Shown here: positions 22,408-31,036 of the stretch, piece by piece
How the letters are laid out: every line of letters starts with the position of its first letter
Position numbering within the stretch: position 1 is the stretch's first letter
Assembly (NCBI RefSeq): GCF_013364155.1
Contig: NZ_CP054916.1
Coordinates: forward strand, 620,001-684,000
DNA: 64,000 nt
Direction: 5' to 3'
From: Streptomyces sp. NA02950
GTDB lineage: Bacteria > Actinomycetota > Actinomycetes > Streptomycetales > Streptomycetaceae
The notes under the pieces: model-generated
What the model saw: only the letters and a program-made list of their open reading frames with translations
Database searches by the model: none
What the model was told of the DNA's origin: nothing
Program-made: the position numbers and the translations under genes

Positions 22408-24015
22408 ATGATTGCCGTTCATGGCGTCGAGCTGCGCGCGGGTGCCCGCCTGCTGCTGTCCGACATCTCCTTCACCGTCTCGCCCGGCGACCGCATCGGT
22501 CTGGTCGGCCGCAATGGCGCGGGCAAGACCACCTTGATGACCGCCCTCGCCGGGCGGACCGGGCCCACCGCCGGGACGATCACCCGCACCGGCCCGGTCG
22601 GGCTTCTCGCCCAGGACTCCCGGGCGGCCGACTCCACGGTCACCGTGACCGACCGGATCCTGTCCGCCCGCGGTCTGGAGCGGGCGCTGCGGCGGCTGCG
22701 CACGGCGGAGGCGGCCATGGCCGGGGCCGCGGAGCCCGCCGCGCTGGAGCGGGCCATGAACGACTACGCACGTGCCGAGGCCGCCTTCCAGGCCGGTGGC
22801 GGGTACGCCGCGGAGGCCGAGGCCGCCCGGGTCGCGGCCGGTCTGGGCTTGCCCGACCGGGTGATGGGCGAGCCGTTGGGCACGCTGTCCGGCGGACAGC
22901 GGCGCCGGGTCGAGCTGGCGCGGATCCTGCTCTCCGGCCAGGACGGCGGGACACTGCTGCTGGACGAGCCGACCAACCACCTCGACGCCGACTCCGTCGG
23001 CTGGCTGCGCGCCTTCCTCCGCGGCCACCACGGCGGTCTCGTTGTGATCAGCCACGACACCTCGCTGCTCGCCGACGTCGTCAACCGGGTGTTCCATCTG
23101 GACGCCACCCGGGCGACGATCGACATCCACAACACCGGGTGGGACGCCTACCTCACCCAGCGGGAGGCGGACGAACGGCGGCGTGCCCGGGAGCGGGTCG
23201 GTGCCGAGCCCAAGGCCGCGGCCCTGCACGCGCAGGCGGACAAAATGAAGGCCCGGTCGGCCACCGCGACGATGGCCAAGAGCATGATGCGGCGCGCCGA
23301 TCGCATGCTCGCCGAACTGGAACCGGCCCGGCGGACGGAGCGGGTCGCCAAGCTCCGGCTGCCCGAGCCGGAGCCGTGCGGACGGATGCCGCTGGGCGCG
23401 GTCGGTCTGACCAAGTCCTACGGCGGACACCAGGTCCTGTCCGGGGTCGATCTGGCCGTGGACCGAGGCAGCCGGCTGGTTGTCCTCGGCCTCAACGGCG
23501 CCGGCAAGACCACACTGTTGCGCATCCTGGCGGGCGAGCAGCGGCCGGACGCGGGCCGTGTGGTGCACGGACACGGGCTGCGGCTGGGCTACTTCGCGCA
23601 GGAACACGACACCCTGAGCGGGGACCGGTCCGTCCGGCAGAACCTGGCGGACGCCGCCCCCCATCTGACCGACGGTGAAGTGCGGCATGTGCTGGGCGCG
23701 TTCCTGTTCTCCGGGGACGACGCCGACAAGCCCGCCGAGGTGCTCTCCGGCGGCGAGAAGGCCCGGCTGGCGCTGGCCGCTCTGGTGCACTCCGGGGCCA
23801 ACGTTCTGCTGCTGGACGAGCCGACCAACAACCTCGATCCCGCGTCCCGGGCCGAAGTCCTGGCCGCGGTCGGTTCCTACCCCGGCGCCATCGTGATGGT
23901 CACCCACGACGCGGGCGCCATCGACGCCCTGCGGCCCGACCGCGTCCTGCTCCTGCCGGACGCGGACGAGGACCTGTGGAACGAGGACTACCGCGGCCTC
24001 GTCGCCCTCGCCTGA
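22408..24015 (+). CDS. ABC-F family ATP-binding protein
   Basis: 535 residues; ATG at 22408 with CGGAGC upstream. Two ABC domains and no membrane segments. First Walker A GRNGAGKTT at 34-42, signature LSGGQRRRVEL, Walker B LLLDEPTNHLD. The second has GLNGAGKTT, LSGGEKARLAL and LLLDEPTNNLD. Between them lies a charged linker (EADERRRARERVGAEPKAAA) of the P-site tRNA-interaction type. ABC-F proteins bind the ribosomal E site; Streptomyces members protect from ribosome-targeting antibiotics or act as translation factors. Linker length cannot settle which. Convergent with the DUF3592 gene only 14 bases away. Confidence 0.95.
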   Translation: MIAVHGVELRAGARLLLSDISFTVSPGDRIGLVGRNGAGKTTLMTALAGRTGPTAGTITRTGPVGLLAQDSRAADSTVTVTDRILSARGLERALRRLRTAEAAMAGAAEPAALERAMNDYARAEAAFQAGGGYAAEAEAARVAAGLGLPDRVMGEPLGTLSGGQRRRVELARILLSGQDGGTLLLDEPTNHLDADSVGWLRAFLRGHHGGLVVISHDTSLLADVVNRVFHLDATRATIDIHNTGWDAYLTQREADERRRARERVGAEPKAAALHAQADKMKARSATATMAKSMMRRADRMLAELEPARRTERVAKLRLPEPEPCGRMPLGAVGLTKSYGGHQVLSGVDLAVDRGSRLVVLGLNGAGKTTLLRILAGEQRPDAGRVVHGHGLRLGYFAQEHDTLSGDRSVRQNLADAAPHLTDGEVRHVLGAFLFSGDDADKPAEVLSGGEKARLALAALVHSGANVLLLDEPTNNLDPASRAEVLAAVGSYPGAIVMVTHDAGAIDALRPDRVLLLPDADEDLWNEDYRGLVALA

Positions 24016-24029
24016 TCCCCGGGGCACGC

Positions 24030-24500
24030 TCAGAACGGCCCCGCGAGCACTCGCACCAACAAGATCGTCACCCCTGCCACCGCGAAGACCGCCCCTATCC
24101 CGGCGACGAGCCCGTACATGACGGTGCCCTCGGACGAAAGCGTCCAGCGAGAGGGGTCCGCCGGGTCGTAGACCACCGTGACCCGGGTGCCGGGGGCAGG
24201 GGTCCTGCCGAGGGGGCGGGCAAGGGTGCCCTCCGTCTCCATCGGGTGGTTGTCCGCCGTGGTCCAGGAGATGACCGGGTAGTACACGGTGGTCCCTGAG
24301 CTCTTCAGCGTGATCGTGGCCTCCGAACCGGCGGGGCGCATCTCGGTGGCCCTCAATCGGGTCACCACCCCCTGCGTCCTCGCGCCCCGCTGGAGCAGAC
24401 GCCGAACCTTCCGGAAGCCGCGGTACGCGATCACACCGAGGGTGCCACCGATCAGCATGAAGACCGTGGACAGGAACCAAGGGACAACAGAAGGGGACAT
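24030..24500 (-). CDS. DUF3592-domain membrane protein
   Basis: 156 residues. TM1 (FLSTVFMLIGGTLGVIAY) near the N-terminus and TM2 (LVAGIGAVFAVAGVTILLVR) near the C-terminus bracket a ~90-residue soluble beta domain containing YYPVISWTTADN and GTRVTVVYDPADPSRW. That is the DUF3592 layout. Role unknown. A decayed duplicate of its middle section lies at 27633-27707. Confidence 0.8.
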   Translation of the reverse strand: MSPSVVPWFLSTVFMLIGGTLGVIAYRGFRKVRRLLQRGARTQGVVTRLRATEMRPAGSEATITLKSSGTTVYYPVISWTTADNHPMETEGTLARPLGRTPAPGTRVTVVYDPADPSRWTLSSEGTVMYGLVAGIGAVFAVAGVTILLVRVLAGPF

Positions 24501-24652
24501 GAGGGGAGTTCCGGATCAGTAGCGGGCGGGGCAAGGACAACGCGGGACGCGTCGGACCACCACCGCCGCGGCGGCGCGTCGGTACGGAGCCTACTGTCGA
24601 CGACCCCACCACACGGAGCGCGAGTCCTGGTCCCGGCTGGGTTCGCGATCCG
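24308..24652. repeat. Direct repeat, parent copy (inside and upstream of the DUF3592 gene)
   Basis: Bases 24308-24383 and 24603-24652 recur, joined, at 27633-27753 in the same orientation. The two copies bracket the two-component operon at 24673-27485. Confidence 0.75.
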
Positions 24653-24672
24653 GCTGGCTGCGAGGACTGCGA

Positions 24673-26124
24673 TCAGACGGGGCTACGCGGTCCGCTTCTG
24701 TGTGTCGGTGTTCGACGGCCGAAGTGCTGAGCAGCACGTGAGGTGATGTTGCCGGAACGGCGTTCCTGGTCCGCGGGACGCAGCCGGACACGGGCATCCA
24801 GGCCGCCGCCCGGTGCGGCGTTGAGGCTGATCTCTCCGCCGGAGGCGTGGACCAGGTGGCGGACGATCGGCAGGCCGAGTCCGGTGCCGTCGTGGTGGGA
24901 ATCGGAGGCGCGCCAGAAGCGGTCGAAGGCGCGTTCCCGGTCGGCCTGCGGCATGCCGGGGCCCTGGTCGATGACGTGGACTTCGGCACCTGGCGCACGG
25001 GCGAGGGTGATGGCCGTGCCGGGCGGGGAGACACGCAGCGCGTTGGCGAGCAGGTTGTCGGTGATCTGCTCCAACGCCCCGGGAATCGCCCACACCCGGC
25101 CGACCGCCGGCCCCGTGACAACCACGGTGACGTGCTGTTCGGAGGCGAGCGGTTCCCATATGGCGGCCCGGTCGGCGAGGACGGCATCCAGGTCCACCGG
25201 CTCGGGGGTGGTGGCGGCGCTCTCCAGGCGGGCGAGGGCGAGTAGTCCGTGCACCATGCGGCTGAGCCGTTCGACTTCCTCGATGGTCTCCTCGAGGCTG
25301 GTGTGGGCGCGCGGGTCGAGGTAGGGCTCGAGGTTCTCCAGCCGTAGCCGCAGCGAGGCCAGCGGGGTTTTGAGCTGGTGGGAAGCCTCGGCGGCGAATC
25401 CATGCTGGGCTTCGAGCAGGTGTTGCAGCCGTGTGGCGGTGTGGGTGAACGAGGTGGCCAGTCTGCGCAGTTCGGGTGGTCCGGTGGCGGAGTCGGGCGG
25501 GTTGTCCAGGTGTCCGTCGGCGAGCTGGGTGGTAGCCCGCTCCAGGGTGCGCAGGGGGCGCGTGATCCAGCGGGCCATGGTGAACGCCACAACGGCCACG
25601 GCGGCAAGTACGCATGCTCCGGCGAGGGCGAGAGCGAGCCAGATGCGGTGCTCCCGGTCGGTGACCATCGTCATCGGGTACGTCACCTGTAGCGCGCCAC
25701 GGATGGTGGTCCCGGAGGAGCCCGGCATGGTCGCCACCAGGACATCACCGGCTTGGGGGTCCGTGTGGGTGGCGGTGGTGGCCTCGTTACGCAAGGCGGC
25801 GGCGATGTCCGTCTGCCCGGACACATCGGCCCCGACGGCGGCGGCACCCACGGAGTCGGTCAGAACGCGGCCGGTGCGGTCGACGACCACCACGCGGGCG
25901 CCGTTGTCTTCGGCGTACTCCTGCGCCAGTTCGGGCAGGGCCTCCAGGTTGCCCTTCTCGATGTTCTCCTCTGCGACTTCGGCCAGCATCGACGCGTCAC
26001 GCTCGACGCCCTGGGAGAAGCGGGATTCCTCCCCACGGGCGTAGAAGTAGCCGAGCGGAATCTCCAGACCCACGAGCACCAGCAGCGCCAGCGCCAGGTA
26101 GCTCAGCAGCAGGCGACGCGTCAC
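24673..26124 (-). CDS. Sensor histidine kinase
   Basis: 483 residues from GTG at 26124, which overlaps the response-regulator stop (GTGA). TM1 at about 5-25, a ~135-residue extracytoplasmic sensor, TM2 at about 161-183, HAMP 184-237. The HisKA helix has the phospho-acceptor His249 in ASHQLKTPL. The HATPase domain follows, with LLANAL in the N-box position, DQGPGMP and GTGLGLPIVRHLV. It would autophosphorylate on a periplasm-side signal and hand phosphate to Asp50 of its partner. The last ~30 residues are a charged tail without a domain. Confidence 0.95.
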   Translation of the reverse strand: MTRRLLLSYLALALLVLVGLEIPLGYFYARGEESRFSQGVERDASMLAEVAEENIEKGNLEALPELAQEYAEDNGARVVVVDRTGRVLTDSVGAAAVGADVSGQTDIAAALRNEATTATHTDPQAGDVLVATMPGSSGTTIRGALQVTYPMTMVTDREHRIWLALALAGACVLAAVAVVAFTMARWITRPLRTLERATTQLADGHLDNPPDSATGPPELRRLATSFTHTATRLQHLLEAQHGFAAEASHQLKTPLASLRLRLENLEPYLDPRAHTSLEETIEEVERLSRMVHGLLALARLESAATTPEPVDLDAVLADRAAIWEPLASEQHVTVVVTGPAVGRVWAIPGALEQITDNLLANALRVSPPGTAITLARAPGAEVHVIDQGPGMPQADRERAFDRFWRASDSHHDGTGLGLPIVRHLVHASGGEISLNAAPGGGLDARVRLRPADQERRSGNITSRAAQHFGRRTPTHRSGPRSPV

Positions 26125-26873
26125 GACACGGCCTTTGGCGGCGAGCCGTTCCCGGGCCGCCCGGCAGGGACGGTGAGACGGAAGCCGACACCACGCGCCG
26201 TAGTGATCCAGGCCGGATCGCCCAGTTTGCGGCGCAGGGCGGCGACGTGCGCATCCAGCGTCTTGGTGGGCCCGAAGAAGTGCGGGTCCCATACCGTGTC
26301 CATGATCTGCTGCCGGGAGTGCACCGCGCCGGGGTCCTGGGCGAGATAGGCGAGCAAGTCGAATTCCCGCGGAGACAGGGCCACTTCACAGCCCTCGATG
26401 CGGACCTCCCGGGTGCGCCGGTCGATCTCCAGCCGGCCCAGCCGCTGCGGACCAGCTCCAGGCACGGACGCCGAAGGCGTCTCCGCGGATGCCGGGGCAT
26501 CCGCCGGCGCCAGATGACCGGCGGTGCGGCGCGTCACTGCCCGGATCCGGGCGACCAGCTCCCGCACGCCGAACGGCTTGGCGACATAGTCATCCGCCCC
26601 AATCTCCAGTCCGACGACCCGGTCGGCCTCCTCCCCCCGGGCAGTAATCATGATGATGGGGATGGCGGACCGGGCGCGCAGGCGACGGCAGACGTCCAAG
26701 CCGTCCATGTCGGGCAGTCCGAGATCGAGCAGAACCAGATCGGGGTCCTCAACGGTCCTCGCAAGTCCGGCGGCACCGGTGCGCGCCCGGTCGACGGTGA
26801 ACCCGTACCGCTCAAGCCCTTCGGTGACAGGACCGGCGATCCGGTCATCGTCTTCGATCAATAGCAGCCGCAT
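26121..26873 (-). CDS. OmpR/PhoB-family response regulator
   Basis: 250 residues from ATG at 26873; an in-frame ATG at 26918 would add 15 residues. The receiver domain has acidic pocket EDDD at 7-10, phospho-acceptor Asp50 in LLDLGLPDMDG and conserved Lys in AKPFG. A ~35-residue Pro/Ala linker leads to the winged-helix effector domain (VALSPREFDLLAYLAQDPGA, KTLDAHVAALRRKLGDP, TARGVGFRL). Overlaps the downstream kinase gene by four bases. The upstream lipoprotein gene is on the same strand 190 bases away and is a likely target or accessory sensor. Confidence 0.95.
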   Translation of the reverse strand: MRLLLIEDDDRIAGPVTEGLERYGFTVDRARTGAAGLARTVEDPDLVLLDLGLPDMDGLDVCRRLRARSAIPIIMITARGEEADRVVGLEIGADDYVAKPFGVRELVARIRAVTRRTAGHLAPADAPASAETPSASVPGAGPQRLGRLEIDRRTREVRIEGCEVALSPREFDLLAYLAQDPGAVHSRQQIMDTVWDPHFFGPTKTLDAHVAALRRKLGDPAWITTARGVGFRLTVPAGRPGNGSPPKAVS

Positions 26874-27065
26874 GGCGAAAGGCTCGCACGGCTGCACAAC
26901 AGCAGTCTCAGCATTCATCACAACCTGCCGGGGCTCATCGCGTCCATCGTCACGCTCAGCACCGGCGCAGGGCGGCGAATCGGACTGCGCCGAGGCACAC
27001 GCGCCACGGCCCGACGCCTGCCGCTCACGCAGCGGGCGTTTGCACACCGGTCGGGAACGTGCCCG

Positions 27066-27485
27066 TCAACCGCCGTTCTCCGCCTCCTCGGTGCCTTCCT
27101 CCTCGGTGTCGGTGACGGTGTAGCTCTTGTCGAGGTAGACCTCCACCGTCGTACCGTCCGACTTTTTGACCTCCACCGCGTACATGCCCGGCTTCTCGGT
27201 GTCCTCCTCGGACTTCACGACAGTCCCCGGGTACTTGGCCAGTGCCGCCGCCTCCGCTTTCTTCTTCACCTCGCCGGTCAGCGGCGGTTCCTTCTCCTCA
27301 CCTGCCTCCTCCTCGACGCCTCGCTCCGCCTCGGCATTCCCACCACTGCCGGCACCCTGCGCAGACTGCTGAGTGCCTTCGTCCTTCCCGGAGTCGGAGT
27401 CGGACCCACCGCCGCAGGCCACCAGAGCGAACATCAGGAGAGCGGCGGGAGCAGCGGTGAGGGCACGGCGGGGCAATACACGCAT
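27066..27485 (-). CDS. PepSY-domain lipoprotein
   Basis: 139 residues; ATG at 27485 with TGGAGA. Signal peptide of lipoprotein type (LPRRALTAAPAALLMFALVAC, lipobox LVAC), a Ser/Gly/Glu-rich spacer of ~45 residues, then a single PepSY unit: EAAALAKYPGTVVKSEEDTE and MYAVEVKKSDGTTVEVYLDK. PepSY lipoproteins are often encoded with two-component systems and modulate the sensor kinase at the outer face of the membrane. Same strand and directly upstream of the response-regulator and kinase genes. Confidence 0.9.
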   Translation of the reverse strand: MRVLPRRALTAAPAALLMFALVACGGGSDSDSGKDEGTQQSAQGAGSGGNAEAERGVEEEAGEEKEPPLTGEVKKKAEAAALAKYPGTVVKSEEDTEKPGMYAVEVKKSDGTTVEVYLDKSYTVTDTEEEGTEEAENGG

Positions 27486-27632
27486 CAGACGTCTCCAGAA
27501 CGGTCGGGTACGGGGTCCGATAGCCGGACTCCCGGGGGATGCGCACGACCCTAGGAACACGTCATCCAGGGCAAGGCCGGCAAACGACAGGAACGGACCA
27601 GCAGACGACCAATCTTTCGCCACGCCCGCAGA

Positions 27633-27753
27633 GCGTGATCGTGGCCTCCGAGCCGGCGCGACGCGTCTCGGTACCCTCGATCGGGTCACCACCCCCTGCG
27701 TCCTCGCCCCACACGGAGCACGAGTCCTGGTGCCGGCTGGGAACGCGATCCGG
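27633..27753. repeat. Direct repeat, degenerate copy of 24308-24652
   Basis: 27633-27707 matches 24308-24383 (internal to DUF3592) and 27708-27753 matches 24603-24652; about 220 bases between them are missing here. Nothing else between 27486 and 27769 looks functional apart from the promoter of the lipoprotein gene. Confidence 0.75.
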
Positions 27754-27769
27754 GCCGCTCCGGCCGGGC

Positions 27770-29224
27770 CTAACCGTCCCAGCCCAGGTACACCGATTTC
27801 GACCAGGTGTAGAAGTCGACCGCGGTCGCCCCCTGTTCACGGTAGGTGTTGGTGGAGGAGTCCTTCACGCCGCCGAAGGGGACGTTGAGGTCGAGCCCGG
27901 TGGTCGGCCGGTTGACCTTGATGACACCGGCCCGGGCGTGGTGGGCGAAGTGCTGGGCCGCGGCGAGGTCGCGGGTGCAGATCCCGGCGGCGAGGCCGTA
28001 GCGGGAGTCGTTCACGAGGTCGATCGCCTCGTCGAGGTCGGCGGCCGGCAGGACGGCCAGGACGGGCCCGAAGATCTCGTCGCGGGCCACCGTGTCGCCC
28101 CGCCCCACGTTCGTCAGGATCGCCGGATCCAGCATCAGGCCCTGGGCGCTTTCGCCTCCGGCGGCTACCGTCGCCCCTTCGGCACGGGCCGTCCGGATCG
28201 CGTCCAGATCGCTCGCGAGCTGTTGCTCGCTGACCACCGGCCCCATGAGCGTGCCCTCGGCCAGGCCGTTGCCGGGCCGGTAGCGCCGGGCCTCCCCAAT
28301 GAGGGCGTCGACGAGGGCGTCGTGCACGGCGGGGGTGCAGATGACGCGGGAGGAGGCGGTGCAGGCCTGACCGGTCAGGGCGAAGCCTCCCGCGGACGCG
28401 ATGCGCGCGGCCTTCGCCACGTCCGCGTCGTCGAGGACGACCAGGGCGTTCTTGCCGCCCATCTCCACCTGGACGCGTCCGCGCCGCTCGTGAAGGGCGC
28501 GCTCGATGCGCAGGCCGACGGAGGTGGAGCCGGTGAACGACACCGCCGCGACCCGCGGGTCAGCGGTCAGCGACTCGCCGACGACGGAACCGCGGCCGTG
28601 GACGACGTTGAGAACGCCCGGCGGCAGTCCCGCCGCCAGCAGGGCTTCGCTCAGGTGGTGGGCCGACACCGGAGTGATCTCCGCGGGTTTGAGCACCACC
28701 GCGTTCCCGCTGATCAGGGCCGGGGCCGTCTTCCACGCGGGTATCGCGACGGGGAAGTTCCACGGGGTGATCACTCCCACCACGCCGAGTGGTTCGCGGC
28801 GGGTGTGGACGAGGGTGTCGGGCTGCGAGCTGGGCAGGGTCCGACCGTCGGAGTGCCAGCCGGCGGAGCCGAAGTACCGGAGGACGTCGATGGCGCGGCG
28901 TACCTCGCCGCGGGCCTCGGCGAGGGTCTTGCCCTCCTCCCGGACCAGGTCGCGGGCGACGGTCTCGTGGCGGCCGCGGAGGATCTCCGCCGCGTCCATG
29001 AGCACGGCGCCGCGTGCGGGCGCCGGCAGCGCCGCCCACGCGGGCTGGGCGTCGGCGGCGGCGCTGACCGCGGCGTCGGCCTCGTCCCCGCCGGAGGAGG
29101 GGGCGACGGCGACCAGGTCGGTGGGGTCGGCGGGATTGCGGCGTTCGGAGCCCTCGCCGGGCAGCCGTCGGCCCGCGATCAGGTTGCCGATCCTGAGGGT
29201 TTGGGTGCTCGTGCTGGTGGTCAT
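27770..29224 (-). CDS. Aldehyde dehydrogenase (NAD(P)+), last gene of the catabolic operon
   Basis: 484 residues, ATG at 29224 with GAGGGAA. Oxidises an aldehyde to the acid. Key residues visible: Asn156 in TPWNFP, FTGS at 230-233, general-base Glu254 in VEMGGKNA, catalytic Cys288 in GQACTA, and EIFGPVLAV near 380. Sequence style is closest to semialdehyde dehydrogenases such as alpha-ketoglutaric-semialdehyde dehydrogenase, which pairs elsewhere with a DapA-family enzyme. Such an enzyme is encoded three genes upstream, but substrate is inference. Starts 22 bases after the deaminase-family gene. Confidence 0.93.
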   Translation of the reverse strand: MTTSTSTQTLRIGNLIAGRRLPGEGSERRNPADPTDLVAVAPSSGGDEADAAVSAAADAQPAWAALPAPARGAVLMDAAEILRGRHETVARDLVREEGKTLAEARGEVRRAIDVLRYFGSAGWHSDGRTLPSSQPDTLVHTRREPLGVVGVITPWNFPVAIPAWKTAPALISGNAVVLKPAEITPVSAHHLSEALLAAGLPPGVLNVVHGRGSVVGESLTADPRVAAVSFTGSTSVGLRIERALHERRGRVQVEMGGKNALVVLDDADVAKAARIASAGGFALTGQACTASSRVICTPAVHDALVDALIGEARRYRPGNGLAEGTLMGPVVSEQQLASDLDAIRTARAEGATVAAGGESAQGLMLDPAILTNVGRGDTVARDEIFGPVLAVLPAADLDEAIDLVNDSRYGLAAGICTRDLAAAQHFAHHARAGVIKVNRPTTGLDLNVPFGGVKDSSTNTYREQGATAVDFYTWSKSVYLGWDG

Positions 29225-29246
29225 GGTGTTCCCTCGGAAACGCTCG

Positions 29247-30266
29247 TCACGGATGGGGGCGGGTGGCGTTGGTGGCCCGTGTGTCCGGCCATGCATCGAT
29301 GTCCCGAAGCGCGGCCGTGACCGTGGCCGACGGGGCACCGGACGCCTCCAGGGAGCAGCGCGCCACCGCGCGGAGGCGGTCGTCGTCGAGGCCCAGGACG
29401 TCGCGGGCGGCGGTGTACTCGCCGAGCAGTCCGGTTCCGCACAGCAGGGGGTCGTCGGCCCCGATCGTGCAGCGCACTCCCGCCGCCAGGAGTTGGGGCA
29501 GGGGGTGGTCGGCGAGCGTTGCCACCAGGCCCAGTGAGACGTTGGACGTGGGGCACACATCGAGGACGGTGCCCTCGGCGGTGAGTCTGGCCATCAGACC
29601 GGGTGACTCGATGGCCCGTATCCCGTGGCCGATCCGGTCGGCGCCGAGTGCGTCCAGGGCTCCCAGGATGCTTGCCTCGCCCATGAGTTCACCGGCGTGC
29701 GGGGCGCTGATCAGGCCCGCGTCCCGGGCGGTGGCGAAGGCCCGGGAAAAGGGCTCGGGGGCGTACCTCTCCTCGTCGGCGGCGAGCCCGAACGCGACCA
29801 CCCCCGCTCCGGCCCTGGTCGCCGCCAGTCGCGCGAGCTCCTCGGCGGTCCGCGGGGGGAGGTTGCGCAGGACGGTCACCATCAGGCCGCAGCCGATGCC
29901 GAGCCGGTCCGCGCTGGTGCGCGCCTCGTCCAGCAGGACGTCGAGGACGTGTCCCGGCGGCCCCAGGCGGCCGCGGTAGGCCAGCGGGTTGACGGCGGGT
30001 TCGAGCCACACCGCGCCGTCGGCGGCCGCGTCCTCGACGACCTCGCGGACGACCCGGCGCAGATCGGACTCGGTGCGGACGAGGGCCACCGCGTCGGCGT
30101 AGCGGGCGCCGAACTCGGCGAAGGTGCGGTAGTCACGGACGCCCGGGGCCGGCACACCGGCGGCGGCCGCCAGGTCGGCGAGTGTGCCGGGCCGCATCGA
30201 GCCCTCCAGGTGGAGATGCAGATGGGCCTTGGGGAGGAGCGCGAGGTCGCGTGGGGCCGCCGTCAC
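29247..30266 (-). CDS. Adenosine-deaminase-family metal-dependent hydrolase
   Basis: 339 residues from GTG at 30266, overlapping the SDR stop by four bases. Family metal and catalytic motifs in order: HLHLHLEGS at 15-23, HAGE at 190-193, GHGI at 213-216, CPTSN at 238-242, DDP at 271-273. The enzymes deaminate adenosine, adenine or related amino-heterocycles via a zinc-bound water. Because it is embedded in a catabolic operon with CoA, aldolase and aldehyde genes, the substrate may be a different amino-heterocycle rather than adenosine. Length is normal. Confidence 0.9.
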   Translation of the reverse strand: MTAAPRDLALLPKAHLHLHLEGSMRPGTLADLAAAAGVPAPGVRDYRTFAEFGARYADAVALVRTESDLRRVVREVVEDAAADGAVWLEPAVNPLAYRGRLGPPGHVLDVLLDEARTSADRLGIGCGLMVTVLRNLPPRTAEELARLAATRAGAGVVAFGLAADEERYAPEPFSRAFATARDAGLISAPHAGELMGEASILGALDALGADRIGHGIRAIESPGLMARLTAEGTVLDVCPTSNVSLGLVATLADHPLPQLLAAGVRCTIGADDPLLCGTGLLGEYTAARDVLGLDDDRLRAVARCSLEASGAPSATVTAALRDIDAWPDTRATNATRPHP

Positions 30267-31036
30267 AGCTCGCGCACCAGCCCTCCGTCGCAGCGCAGCG
30301 CGGTGCCGGTGATGTACGAGGCGGGCGCCGAGCAGAGGAACGCGGCCGCCGCGCCGAATTCCTCGGGGGTACCGTAGCGCCCCGCGGGGATGGTGGCGCG
30401 GGACGCGGCCTCGACGTCGGCCACGGCCCGCTGTTCCCGGTCCGCCCTGGCCCGGTCGAGTGCGGCGACCCGCTCCGTCGCGATGCGCCCCGGCAGCAGC
30501 AGGTTGACGGTGACACCATCGGCCGCCACCTCGCCCGCGAGGGTTTTGAGGTAGGCGGCGGTCGCCGCCCGCCCGGTGTTGGACAGGGCCATGCCCGGCA
30601 GGGGCGCGGCGACACCGCTGGAGCCGATGGCCACGATCCTGCCCCACCCGCGTGCGCGCATGGCGGGCAGTGTCAGCGCCGTCAGCCGCTGCTGGGCCAG
30701 CAGGAGGGTTTCCAGGGCGCCGGTGAGATCGCTGTCCGTGGTGGCCGCGGCCTGCCCGGGTTGGGGGCCCGGCCCGTTGAGGACCAGGATGTCGGGGTCG
30801 CCGAACGCGCGGCGCGCGGCCTCGACCATGACGCGGGGGCCGTCGGCCGCGCTCAGGTCCGCTTCGACACCGACCGCCGCGGGCAGGGTCGCCGCGATCT
30901 CCCTGGCCAGGTCGCCCCGCCGTGCGGCGACCACCACCCGCGCGCCTTCGGCCGCGAGGGCTTCGGCGACAGCGCGGCCGAGTCCGGAGGTGGAGGCGGC
31001 GACCAGGGCGGTCCTCGCGCTGATTCCGAGGTCCAT
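30263..31036 (-). CDS. SDR-family protein lacking the catalytic Tyr
   Basis: 257 residues. ATG at 31036 shares a base with the upstream DapA-family stop. N-terminal Rossmann motif TSGLGRAVAEALAAEGARVV with glycines 19-21 region, NGPGP in the NAG position, catalytic-type Ser in IGSSGVAAPLPG. Where classical SDRs have YxxxK this protein reads MALSNTGRAATAAYLKTL, so the Tyr is replaced. A known SDR subgroup has this ALSN variant; activity is doubtful or uses another residue. C-terminal CDGGLV is typical. Coupled to both neighbours. Confidence 0.88.
   Translation of the reverse strand: MDLGISARTALVAASTSGLGRAVAEALAAEGARVVVAARRGDLAREIAATLPAAVGVEADLSAADGPRVMVEAARRAFGDPDILVLNGPGPQPGQAAATTDSDLTGALETLLLAQQRLTALTLPAMRARGWGRIVAIGSSGVAAPLPGMALSNTGRAATAAYLKTLAGEVAADGVTVNLLLPGRIATERVAALDRARADREQRAVADVEAASRATIPAGRYGTPEEFGAAAAFLCSAPASYITGTALRCDGGLVREL

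Noticed and set aside
22300..24612. A 770-codon minus-strand frame opposite the ABC-F gene
   Set aside because: Antisense shadow; the plus strand carries two complete ABC domains.
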